From contig JAPULM010000444.1 of NCBI GenBank assembly GCA_027294925.1, forward strand, positions 1 through 6,482: 6,482 nt of DNA. The letters are read 5' to 3'. Origin of the DNA: a bacterium (GTDB lineage Bacteria; Tectomicrobia; Entotheonellia; Entotheonellales; Entotheonellaceae). Shown in pieces: positions 1 to 6,095 of the stretch. Position 1 is the stretch's first letter. Each line of letters begins with the position of its first letter. The notes beneath the pieces are model-generated. The model was given only the letters and a program-made list of their open reading frames with translations, had not been told where the DNA came from and did no database searches. The translations under genes and the position numbers were made by a program.

Positions 1-1
1 A

Positions 2-91
2 CCTTTCTTCTCACACCATATTTGGCATGACGAGCATGAAAACATGGTGCGGCTCTCGGCAGACATGGTGTTCCATCCGATGCTCTGGTAA
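2..91 (+). CDS. C-terminal end of an unidentified protein (5' end outside window)
   Basis: An open frame enters from the left edge and ends at TAA 89-91, giving the last 29 residues of a protein. The peptide is rich in His, Met and Trp, includes IWHDEHENMVRLSADM, and ends in HPMLW. The residues look protein-like rather than random, and the frame stops 49 bases before the next gene on the same strand, so it may be the upstream member of an operon with the amidase. I do not recognise the family from so short a tail and assign no function. It could also be a chance open frame. Confidence 0.5.
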   Translation, partial: PFFSHHIWHDEHENMVRLSADMVFHPMLW

Positions 92-108
92 GATAACGCT
101 AAGATAAC
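89..108 (+). repeat. Short tandem direct repeat TAAGATAAC x2
   Basis: TAAGATAAC occurs at 89-97 and again at 100-108, an 11-base period close to one helical turn. It lies in the gap between the upstream gene's stop codon, which is part of the first copy, and the amidase. It could be a two-site protein-binding element or simple chance. No -35/-10 pair is convincing here. Confidence 0.3.
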
Positions 109-117
109 ACGGCAGAC

Positions 118-140
118 GTCATATCTTAAGGAGATATCAC
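118..140 (+). promoter_or_regulatory. Shine-Dalgarno site of the amidase inside an inverted repeat
   Basis: A strong Shine-Dalgarno AAGGAG lies at 128-133, seven bases before ATG 141, which fixes that start. It is flanked by the perfect inverted repeat ATATCT (121-126) and AGATAT (132-137), with loop TAAGG. Past one C/C mismatch the pairing extends by two more pairs (118-119 with 139-140). The ribosome site is therefore partly in the loop and partly in the 3' arm of a weak, A/T-rich hairpin. The inverted repeat is directly visible. Translational control by it is inference. Confidence 0.6.
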
Positions 141-1520
141 ATGGCACTAAACACCGCATCTTTGGTGGAATATGACCCGCGCAGTGTGACGCTGTTATCG
201 TTTCACGACGCCATACCACGATTTTTCGACGGTAGCGACAGCCCCCGAGCCTACCTCGAACGCTGCCTCGAAACCATTGACGTGCGCGAGCCGGATGTCA
301 AGGCGTTTGTCTGCATGAACATCGAGTGGGCGCGGGCCGCTGCCGACGCCGCCTCCAAACGCTACCAGGATGCACGGCCTCTGTCGTTGGTGGACGGTAT
401 GCCCTTTGGTGTTAAGGACCTATACGAAACCGTTGACATGCCGACGCAGATGAACAGCCCGGTCTACGCAGGCTGGCAGGGTATTCGTGACAGCGCACAT
501 GTCTATGCGCTGCGCCAGGGTGGTGCGGTCATCGTCGGCAAAACCACAACCACTGAGTTCGGTTCTTCAGCCCCCCCACCGACCCGTAATCCGTTTGATA
601 GCACACGTACGGCCGGCGGCTCTTCCAGCGGTTCGTCAGCCGCGGTCGGCGCCCGCATGCTACCCGCGGCTTCGGGGAGTCAGGTGCGCGGCTCGATCGT
701 ACGCCCAGCCGGGTACTGCGCAAATTACGCTCTCAAACCTAGCTTTGGCGCCCTGAATCGCGGTGGTGGGCACTCAACCTCGCCGAGCCAGAGCGTCCTC
801 GGGGTGCACGCGGGAACACTCGAGGATTGCTGGCGAACGGCATTCTACATCTCGTCCACGGCTGGCGGTGACCCCGGTAACCCGGGTCTATTCGGTAAGC
901 CCACGCTTGGCGCTGCGCAAAAACCGCAGCGGCTGATTCGGCTCGATTCGGTTGGCTGGGACGGCACAACAGAGGCCACCAAAGCCGAATTTGAACGCTT
1001 TCTTAGTGGGCTGACACAACAGGGGGTGGAAATCATCTCGCGCCGCGACAACCCGCGCATCGAGGATTTTGAGCAGGCCCTCTACCGTATCCCCGACTTT
1101 GCGTTCGATATGCTGCGTTACGAGGCGCGCTGGCCGCTCGGCGATTACCATGAGCGCTTTCCAGGGGCGCTAAGCGCGCCCCTGGTGCAGGGTCTCGAGC
1201 GGGGTCGTGCGGTCACCGTCGAGGGCTACCGGAACCTCCTCGCGCAGCGCGCCGAACTGCGTGCCAAGCACATCTCCCTGAAGGACATGGCGGACGCCTT
1301 TGTGCTCCTGTGCTCACAGGATCCGCCGCCGCTTGCCCCATTTATTGGGGATCCCGTATACGGTGACGTGTCATCCTGTCTTGCCGCACCGGCCTTCTCG
1401 CTCCCCCTGCTGGCCGTTGAGGGACTGCCAGTGGGCTTACAATACATGGGGTGGCCCGACGGCGACTACGATCTCGCCGCTCAGAGCCGCTGGCTGGTTG
1501 AGACGTTTAAGGCAACCTGA
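141..1520 (+). CDS. Amidase-signature family hydrolase
   Basis: A 459-residue amidase-signature (AS) enzyme, near the usual length for a single-domain member. AS enzymes hydrolyse C-N amide bonds through a Ser-cisSer-Lys triad. Here the triad is visible as Lys92 (in GMPFGVKDLYE), Ser161 (in AGGSSSGSS) and Ser185 (in RGSIVRP). The spacings of 69 and 24 residues match those of characterised members. The C-terminal family motif GLPVGLQYMG lies at 428-437. There is no signal peptide or membrane segment, so it is probably cytoplasmic. The start at 141 is fixed by a strong Shine-Dalgarno site. Residue 183, which in the common motif GGS is Gly next to the oxyanion hole, is Arg here. The substrate cannot be read, and the family also includes carbamate and urea-derivative hydrolases. 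It lies 49 bases after an upstream gene end and converges on a decayed VOC gene. Confidence 0.9.
   Translation: MALNTASLVEYDPRSVTLLSFHDAIPRFFDGSDSPRAYLERCLETIDVREPDVKAFVCMNIEWARAAADAASKRYQDARPLSLVDGMPFGVKDLYETVDMPTQMNSPVYAGWQGIRDSAHVYALRQGGAVIVGKTTTTEFGSSAPPPTRNPFDSTRTAGGSSSGSSAAVGARMLPAASGSQVRGSIVRPAGYCANYALKPSFGALNRGGGHSTSPSQSVLGVHAGTLEDCWRTAFYISSTAGGDPGNPGLFGKPTLGAAQKPQRLIRLDSVGWDGTTEATKAEFERFLSGLTQQGVEIISRRDNPRIEDFEQALYRIPDFAFDMLRYEARWPLGDYHERFPGALSAPLVQGLERGRAVTVEGYRNLLAQRAELRAKHISLKDMADAFVLLCSQDPPPLAPFIGDPVYGDVSSCLAAPAFSLPLLAVEGLPVGLQYMGWPDGDYDLAAQSRWLVETFKAT
1161..1185 (+). repeat. Perfect 10-bp inverted repeat inside the amidase gene
   Basis: CCAGGGGCGC (1161-1170) is followed by loop TAAGC and the exact reverse complement GCGCCCCTGG (1176-1185). 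The element is G/C-rich and could form a stable hairpin in RNA or DNA. It lies within codons for about residues 341-349 of the amidase. No T-run follows on either strand, so it is not a canonical intrinsic terminator. Confidence 0.7.
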
Positions 1521-1583
1521 GAACGGTCAGGCATCGCATGGCTCGTCATCAGCGTCGACAGTGCCAACGCTAACTGTCTAATG

Positions 1584-1747
1584 TCAAGATCGTGGGTCGT
1601 TGAAATAGATCGACCAGGCGTTGCCGTGTGCCGCCCTTCGTCAGTTACCGTCAGGCCGAAGACATCAGTATAGAACTGCCGCATCTTTGGCATATCCCAA
1701 ATGAAGATCGCCACATGCGTCAGTTGTGGTTTCAATGCCATTGCCAT
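1584..1747 (-). pseudogene. VOC-superfamily (glyoxalase/extradiol dioxygenase-like) gene remnant
   Basis: Read leftward from ATG 1747, the first 39 codons look like a VOC N-terminus. They hold THVAIF, with the first candidate metal-ligand His, then RQFYTDVFGLTVTDEGR. At about 1625-1635 the reading shifts frame, and the new frame gives HGNAWSIYFNDP, the typical motif near the end of such domains with a second candidate ligand His, before stopping at 1584-1586. The central part, normally some 60 or more residues, is absent, as is the terminal Glu metal ligand. I read this as an internal deletion plus truncation that leaves a non-functional gene. No good ribosome site precedes ATG 1747. Intact relatives are metal-dependent enzymes such as ring-cleaving dioxygenases or glyoxalases. 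It lies on the same strand as the molybdenum enzyme and may have belonged to its operon. Confidence 0.75.
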
Positions 1748-2043
1748 GTTAAATCCATGCTTTGCAATCTTGCTAGACCTGATCATCGATTCATGCTGAC
1801 AGAATCCATCGGAGATGATAATATCGATCTATAGGTATCTACGCGGCAACCTGATGCAGCGCTCACAGCTAGGCGCGGCAAGGCAATGCGCAGCCTGCAC
1901 ATGCCGATCAGGATGGGGTAAGGTTTCGTCTTGGCCCAGAATGAGCGAACGTGTCATGAGCGGCAAACTGGCTTTTTTGCCGTCCGAGGTTGAGCCGCAA
2001 GCCTACGTATACAGCACCCCTTTAAGTGTCCTATGATTTGCTA
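1748..2043. other. Gene-poor stretch with no recognised feature
   Basis: Several short open frames exist on both strands, but none has a convincing ribosome site or a recognisable motif. Examples are a plus-strand frame from 1815 to 2036 and a minus-strand frame rich in His, Pro and Cys across about 1830-1950. The stretch lies between two broken genes on the minus strand, so it is probably degraded coding DNA. I cannot name what it was. The only clear structure is a small inverted repeat at 1961-1982. Confidence 0.5.
1961..1982. repeat. Inverted repeat CGGCAAA/TTTGCCG
   Basis: CGGCAAA (1961-1967) and TTTGCCG (1976-1982) form a 7-bp stem with an 8-base loop. The T-run is inside the loop and 3' arm, not after the stem, so it is a poor intrinsic terminator on either strand. 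It lies in gene-poor DNA and its role is unknown. Confidence 0.4.
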
Positions 2044-2059
2044 TTACAAAGCATTAGAG

Positions 2060-2202
2060 TCATGTGTCACTCCCCGTGCCACCATCAATGTGCCACTGGA
2101 TATCCTTCGTGACGAGTGATGACACAACCAATGTTTACCATCCATAAGTCGTTGTTTTATAGACTGATAGAGTACTTTTCGGCTGGTAGCAGCTTCGCTC
2201 AT
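2060..2202 (-). pseudogene. Probable SnoaL/NTF2-like protein remnant, frameshifted
   Basis: An ATG at 2202 starts 8 bases after the molybdenum oxidoreductase stop, on the same strand. It reads MSEAATSRKVLYQSIKQRLMDGKH, like the first helix of small SnoaL/NTF2-like proteins. That frame then becomes nonsense and runs to a stop at 2044. From about 2130 another frame reads LVVSSLVTKDIQWHIDGG, which resembles the DxxWHxxG region of SnoaL-like domains, and it stops at 2060-2062. Joining the two needs a frameshift near 2125-2135. Intact members have roughly 120-140 residues, so most of the domain is missing. The family includes cyclases, isomerases, dehydratases and small subunits of ring hydroxylases. 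An alternative for the first segment alone is the start of a GntR-type regulator; the WHIDG motif makes me prefer SnoaL. Confidence 0.5.
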
Positions 2203-2209
2203 TTTGGGC

Positions 2210-4231
2210 CTACCCTGCCGCCACCTCAACCCGTGTATCGTTATAACAGGCGCCATCACTGAGATCGGCGTAGTGCGTAGGCGCCAGGGCAGAAACGGTC
2301 TGGCCGTTATCGCTGGTGCGGAACCAGGCGCCTTTGTCGGAGCAGACCACCCCCGGCCGCACATCTTCGGTGATGCGTAACGGCAGGTAAACCTCACCCA
2401 GGTCGTTCCAGACCCGTACCCGCATGCCCTCGTCCAGGTTCCTGGCGGCAGCGTCCTGCGGATGCATCTCCAGCCATACCGCATCGCTATACGGTAAGCT
2501 GCCGAACGTCGATGTGGTACGCTGGTCCGAACTTGGCGACAGTAGCCACAGTGGATACGGTGACTGCAGAGGGCGATAGCTTGGCAGAGGACGGCCGTAC
2601 TTCGCCTCAAGGTAAGTTGACTGAAGTTCAATCTTGCCGCTAGGCGTCTGCGGCAAGGTGGTCTTGAAGAGCATGGCGTCCTGACCTTCAAAGGTCATCA
2701 AAAGTGGCTGCTCAACGGGTATCTGACTGGGTTTGAGTCCTTGCAAACGGTCATCATCCAGGTCCATGGCCAGATCCATCAGTTCATCATCGGTAGCTTG
2801 AAAAACCGGTTCGGTAAAACCAAAACGCGCTGCCAGACGGCGAAATATTTCGGTATTGGGCAACGCTTCACCAACTGGCGCAATGACCGGTTCGGCACGC
2901 TGCAAAAAATGCTGGCCATAAGCCGGATAAAGTTCGGCATGCTCGAAGTGCGAGCAGGCAGGTAGGACAATATCAGCGTACTTGACGGAATCGGTCATCA
3001 CCACGTCACACGCAACGGTGAACAGATCGTCTCGCGCTAATGCTCGCTTCATGGTGTTTTGGTCCGGGTGAACAATGACCGGATTATGGTTGTAGATAAA
3101 TAATCCTTTGATGGGCGGATCGAGATTGGAATCGAGGAGATCACGACCGACGGTAACGATATTTAAGCTTCGGGTGCCCGGCACAATCAAATCCTCGCCT
3201 TGTAGACGCGCCAAGGTTTTCGGGAATGCCGCACTGGCGCCCTGTAACAAGCCACCGCCAAGCACGCCAAATTTGCCGGCCAGAGCCGGCAAGGCAAACA
3301 CAGCCCGCAAACCGCTGCCGCCGTTTTGATTGCGCTCGGGACCATTGCCGGGGCAAATCACCGCCGGTGATGTCGTTTTGTACATCTCAGCCAGTTGACG
3401 GATCTGATCTTCTGGCACACCACAGGTTTGAGCAGCCTCGGTGACGGAAATCTGCCGGGCTTGCTGCATAAACGCCTCAGCGCCCAACACATGGCGGGCA
3501 ATGAAGTCGTCATCCAGTCCCCCAAGGCGTTCCAACTCTGCCGCTAAGGCCCAGGCCAGAACGACATCGGTACCCGGATTAAGCGTCACATGCATGTCCG
3601 CTCTGCGAGCCACCTGAGTGCGGCGCGGATCGACCACCACCAGCTTAGCGCCGTTCTTTTGCGCCGCAATGATGATGGGCATGAGGTGCAGTTGCGAGAC
3701 CGTAATATTATTCCCCCACACGATGATCAACTGGGCATGCACCATGTGCTCCGGCCGCATGGTTGGCACGGCGCCGTAGGTGCCGGCAAACGCTTCCGCT
3801 TTAATGCCGCCACACAAGGGACGGCGAGATAGGAGGGAAGCGCCCAGTTTATGAAAAAAACACAGGTCCATCGAACCGCCAGCCAATAACCCATGCGGCC
3901 CGGCATAGTTGAAGGGCAAGATGGCTTGCCTCCCAAATTCCTGAGCAATCGCCGTAAAACGTCCATAAATGTTATCGAGCGCCGCCTCCCAGGTGATGGG
4001 TTCAAAACGCCCTTCGCCTTTCTCACCCGTACGGCGCAACGGCGTGCGCAAACGGTCAGGACCATGCACCAGTTCCGGATAGTGCGTGACTTTGGCACAA
4101 ACCGCCCCGCGCGTGAGGGGATTGGCCCGCGATCCACGGACGCTGATAATATGTTCATCCTCGACCGTCACCGTCATACTACACGTATCCCCACAATCAA
4201 GTGGGCAAACACTGGGTAAGGTCTGTGTCAC
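2210..4231 (-). CDS. Molybdopterin (bis-PGD) [4Fe-4S] oxidoreductase, DMSO-reductase superfamily
   Basis: A 673-residue catalytic subunit of the DMSO-reductase superfamily, which carries out two-electron redox or, rarely, hydration chemistry at a molybdenum (or tungsten) bis-pterin site. An N-terminal [4Fe-4S] motif has Cys9, Cys13, Cys17 and Cys45 (CPLDCGDTC, then RGAVCAK). The core domain follows; Cys140 in RRPLCGG is the likely metal ligand by position, close to residue 140 of formate dehydrogenase H. WGNN is at 172-175 and VVVDPRRT at 198-205. Segment TPSGKIEL (529-536) precedes the C-terminal molydopterin-binding domain at about 557-673, ending in GACYNDTRVEV. There is no twin-arginine or other signal peptide, so it should be cytoplasmic. 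The start is GTG at 4231 with a strong ribosome site. No electron-transfer or membrane-anchor subunit is encoded nearby. Substrate is unknown. A SnoaL-like remnant follows 8 bases downstream, and a CoA ligase is divergent. Confidence 0.9.
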   Translation of the reverse strand: MTQTLPSVCPLDCGDTCSMTVTVEDEHIISVRGSRANPLTRGAVCAKVTHYPELVHGPDRLRTPLRRTGEKGEGRFEPITWEAALDNIYGRFTAIAQEFGRQAILPFNYAGPHGLLAGGSMDLCFFHKLGASLLSRRPLCGGIKAEAFAGTYGAVPTMRPEHMVHAQLIIVWGNNITVSQLHLMPIIIAAQKNGAKLVVVDPRRTQVARRADMHVTLNPGTDVVLAWALAAELERLGGLDDDFIARHVLGAEAFMQQARQISVTEAAQTCGVPEDQIRQLAEMYKTTSPAVICPGNGPERNQNGGSGLRAVFALPALAGKFGVLGGGLLQGASAAFPKTLARLQGEDLIVPGTRSLNIVTVGRDLLDSNLDPPIKGLFIYNHNPVIVHPDQNTMKRALARDDLFTVACDVVMTDSVKYADIVLPACSHFEHAELYPAYGQHFLQRAEPVIAPVGEALPNTEIFRRLAARFGFTEPVFQATDDELMDLAMDLDDDRLQGLKPSQIPVEQPLLMTFEGQDAMLFKTTLPQTPSGKIELQSTYLEAKYGRPLPSYRPLQSPYPLWLLSPSSDQRTTSTFGSLPYSDAVWLEMHPQDAAARNLDEGMRVRVWNDLGEVYLPLRITEDVRPGVVCSDKGAWFRTSDNGQTVSALAPTHYADLSDGACYNDTRVEVAAG
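3273..3292. repeat. Perfect 8-bp inverted repeat inside the molybdenum oxidoreductase gene
   Basis: TTGCCGGC (3273-3280), loop CAGA, then GCCGGCAA (3285-3292). It encodes part of LPALAGKFG, about residues 314-322 of the oxidoreductase. No T-run follows on either strand. It is probably a by-product of codon choice over an Ala/Gly-rich peptide. Confidence 0.5.
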
Positions 4232-4240
4232 GATAATTTT

Positions 4241-4246
4241 CTCCTT
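4241..4246 (-). promoter_or_regulatory. Ribosome binding site fixing the GTG start of the oxidoreductase
   Basis: AAGGAG on the minus strand, nine bases before GTG at 4231. It supports this GTG over the next in-frame ATG at residue 19, which would cut off three of the four iron-sulfur cysteines. Confidence 0.8.
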
Positions 4247-4272
4247 GTGCTCTGAGGGCGTTTGATCGTATC

Positions 4273-4281
4273 AGTATAACA
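4273..4281 (-). promoter_or_regulatory. Candidate extended -10 (TGTTATACT) for the oxidoreductase
   Basis: Minus-strand TGTTATACT is an extended -10 with five of six matches to TATAAT. TTGATA at 4298-4293 is a good -35 match but lies only 14 bases away. A start here would give a leader of about 35 bases. It may be an alternative to the stronger site at 4312-4320. Confidence 0.35.
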
Positions 4282-4311
4282 AAAACGATGGATATCAAGA
4301 AACCGTGTGGC

Positions 4312-4320
4312 ATTATAGCA
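4312..4320 (-). promoter_or_regulatory. Candidate extended -10 (TGCTATAAT) for the oxidoreductase
   Basis: Minus-strand TGCTATAAT is a perfect TATAAT preceded by the TGn extension. No good -35 box is seen 16-18 bases upstream, which is tolerated at extended -10 promoters. It predicts a leader of roughly 74 bases before the GTG at 4231. Confidence 0.5.
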
Positions 4321-4394
4321 AAGGCATCGGACGAAATGGAATCGGTTTCTATATTGTCGGAGACGCCAAGATTACCGTGTAGAATGGGATACTC

Positions 4395-4423
4395 TTGCAA
4401 AGAACACGTGATAGCTTTATCTT
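4395..4423 (+). promoter_or_regulatory. Candidate weak sigma-70-type promoter for the CoA ligase
   Basis: TTGCAA (4395-4400) and TATCTT (4418-4423) are separated by 17 bases. Each matches its consensus at four of six positions. The predicted leader is about 75 bases. A second possible -10, AATAAT at 4436-4441, lacks a good -35. The promoter is weak as judged by eye and could need an activator. Confidence 0.3.
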
Positions 4424-4450
4424 GTGACATCGTGCAATAATAACACCGAT

Positions 4451-4481
4451 AAGCAGGCAGATCGATTCAAACGATCAGCTT
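4451..4481. promoter_or_regulatory. Imperfect palindrome, candidate operator, ahead of the CoA ligase
   Basis: GATCG (4460-4464) and CGATC (4472-4476) form an inverted repeat around the 7-base centre ATTCAAA. An outer pair, AAGC (4451-4454) and GCTT (4478-4481), adds off-centre pairing. The site lies between the candidate promoters and the ribosome site of the ligase, where a repressor could act. No regulator gene is present in the window. It could also fold as a leader hairpin. Confidence 0.4.
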
Positions 4482-4495
4482 AACACGCATTGAGA

Positions 4496-4501
4496 AAGGA
4501 G
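4496..4501 (+). promoter_or_regulatory. Ribosome binding site fixing the GTG start of the CoA ligase
   Basis: AAGGAG lies five bases before GTG at 4507. The first in-frame ATG is at residue 14, inside the conserved N-terminal region, so the GTG start is preferred. Confidence 0.8.
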
Positions 4502-4506
4502 CGCTT

Positions 4507-6018
4507 GTGCATACCTTCATCGATCCCTTGTATCGCGCCCAAAAGATGTTTCCGCACAAGACCGCGTCAATATGCGGCGACGTCCGTCTGACCTATGCCG
4601 AAACCTGGAGGCGCTGTCGACAATTAGCCGGCGTGCTCAACAAGCTTGGCATGCAAGCGGGCGACCGTATCGCCATTCTCGCCGCCAACAGCCACCAATA
4701 TCTTGAGGTCTACATGACCGTTCCGGCGGCTGGTTTTGTCATCGTGCCGCTCAACACCCGCCATGCCGAACCGGAATTACGCTATGCCCTGGAGGATTCC
4801 GGTGCGCGGGTGCTGATCACTGATCGTAACCCCGACGGCTTGCGCGACACGGTGGAACATGTGATCAGCCTACCTGAGGCGTACGAAACCTATCTCGCCA
4901 CAGCCACGCAATCCGACTTCAGCACCAGCATCACAGAGGACACGCTGGCCGGCCTGTTCTATACCGGCGGCACGACGGGCGCTTCCAAAGGCGTTATGCT
5001 CAGCCATCGCAATCTCATCGCCAATACGGTCAATTGGCTGATCGCCGCCCAGCAAGGACCTAATGACACCTATCTGGTCATGGCGCCACTATTTCACGCT
5101 GCAGGCTCGCTCGCCGTACTGGCCAGCGTCTGGGTCGGGGGCTGTCAGGTGGTGTTACCCGCCTTTGCCCCCAATGTGGCGCTAGACCTCATCGAAGCCG
5201 AGCAGGTTACCGCCAGTCTTGGCGTCCCCACCATGATTGCCGCCATGACCGAGGAACAGCTCGTCCGTCCCCGCCAGGTATCGAGCTTACGGACGCTGAG
5301 CCACGGCGGTTCGCCGATCGCCACGGAAGTGGTGCGTCGCGCCCATATGGCCTTCCCCGAGGCCGAACTCGTCCATGTTTATGGCGCCACGGAACTCGCG
5401 CCGCTCGCCACCGCGTTGCGCAATGAAGAAAACTTGCTGGATAGTGACCTGGCACGCTCATGCGGGCCAGCCGTGGCCGGCGTTGATGTGCGAGTGTTTG
5501 ACCCGACAGGTAACGAACTGCCGTCCGGCGACATTGGTGAAGTCGTGGTACGCGGCCCAAATATCATGCTGGGTTATTGGAACAAGCCTGAACAGACTGC
5601 CGAAGTTCTGAAACAGGGCTGGTACTACACCGGCGATTTGGGTCATATGGACGACTACGGCCACCTGTTTCTCGTCGACCGCGCCAAAGACATGATCATC
5701 TCCGGTGGCGAAAATGTATATAGCACAGAGGTGGAGGAAATTTTATACCAGCACCCGGCCGTACTGGAGGCGGCAGTGTTCGGCGTGCCCGATGAACGAT
5801 GGGGTGAGGCGGTCTACGCGGTGGTCGTACCCCGGCCAGAGCACGACATCGACACCATCAGCCTCATTGCATTCTGTCGTGAGCATATTGCCGGCTACAA
5901 GGTGCCTAAGCAAATTGAGATACGCAACGAACTACTGCCGAAATCAGGCCCTGGCAAGATTCTCAAGCGTGAACTACGCGCTCCCTTCTGGGATGGTCAT
6001 CAGGAGCAGGTGCACTGA
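4507..6018 (+). CDS. Acyl/aryl-CoA synthetase (AMP-binding, ANL superfamily)
   Basis: A 503-residue adenylate-forming ligase, full length for the family. Such enzymes activate a carboxylic acid with ATP to an acyl-adenylate and then transfer it to coenzyme A. The ATP P-loop YTGGTTGASKG is at 152-162, VYGATE at 291-296, YTGDLG at 374-379, the hinge region DRAKDMIISGGENVYSTEVE at 391-410, and the catalytic Lys484 in GPGKILKREL near the C-terminus. All are intact, so the enzyme should be active. There is no signal peptide; it should be cytoplasmic. The start is GTG, backed by a close ribosome site. The substrate class (medium or long fatty acid, aromatic or other acid) cannot be read from the sequence. 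The gene is divergent from the molybdenum oxidoreductase across a 275-base control region, which suggests co-regulation in a CoA-dependent degradation route. No terminator is seen before the convergent phosphatase-like gene. Confidence 0.92.
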   Translation: MHTFIDPLYRAQKMFPHKTASICGDVRLTYAETWRRCRQLAGVLNKLGMQAGDRIAILAANSHQYLEVYMTVPAAGFVIVPLNTRHAEPELRYALEDSGARVLITDRNPDGLRDTVEHVISLPEAYETYLATATQSDFSTSITEDTLAGLFYTGGTTGASKGVMLSHRNLIANTVNWLIAAQQGPNDTYLVMAPLFHAAGSLAVLASVWVGGCQVVLPAFAPNVALDLIEAEQVTASLGVPTMIAAMTEEQLVRPRQVSSLRTLSHGGSPIATEVVRRAHMAFPEAELVHVYGATELAPLATALRNEENLLDSDLARSCGPAVAGVDVRVFDPTGNELPSGDIGEVVVRGPNIMLGYWNKPEQTAEVLKQGWYYTGDLGHMDDYGHLFLVDRAKDMIISGGENVYSTEVEEILYQHPAVLEAAVFGVPDERWGEAVYAVVVPRPEHDIDTISLIAFCREHIAGYKVPKQIEIRNELLPKSGPGKILKRELRAPFWDGHQEQVH

Positions 6019-6095
6019 GCGCCAATACAGATACGCCGGCATCTTGCCATAACCCTTTCAATACGCAGGGAAACGTGAGCCTTGCAACAAACCGC

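Noticed and set aside
126..146. Resemblance of the amidase ribosome site to the phage T7 gene 10 / pET vector site (AAGGAGATAT)
   Set aside because: The match ends after AAGGAGATAT, no other vector sequence is present, and the surrounding DNA is ordinary genomic sequence. Chance similarity.
1521..1583. Possible terminator after the amidase (AGCGT/ACGCT pairing near 1551-1571)
   Set aside because: The stem is only five pairs with a long loop and no T-run.
1815..2036. Plus-strand open frame of 73 residues in the gene-poor interval
   Set aside because: No clear ribosome site or recognisable motif, and a low-complexity look. I cannot support it as a gene.
2044..2691. Long minus-strand open frame of 215 residues overlapping the end of the oxidoreductase
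   Set aside because: Most of it is the out-of-frame shadow of the oxidoreductase. Only its last 52 codons, past the stop at 2210, carry signal, and these are described as the SnoaL-like remnant.
4197..4430. Minus-strand open frame of 77 residues upstream of and overlapping the oxidoreductase start
   Set aside because: It covers the divergent control region with its -10 sites, overlaps the iron-sulfur motif of the oxidoreductase in another frame, and shows no family motif.
6019..6095. Possible bidirectional terminator between the CoA ligase and the phosphatase-like gene
   Set aside because: No stem of useful length with a T-run could be found on either strand.
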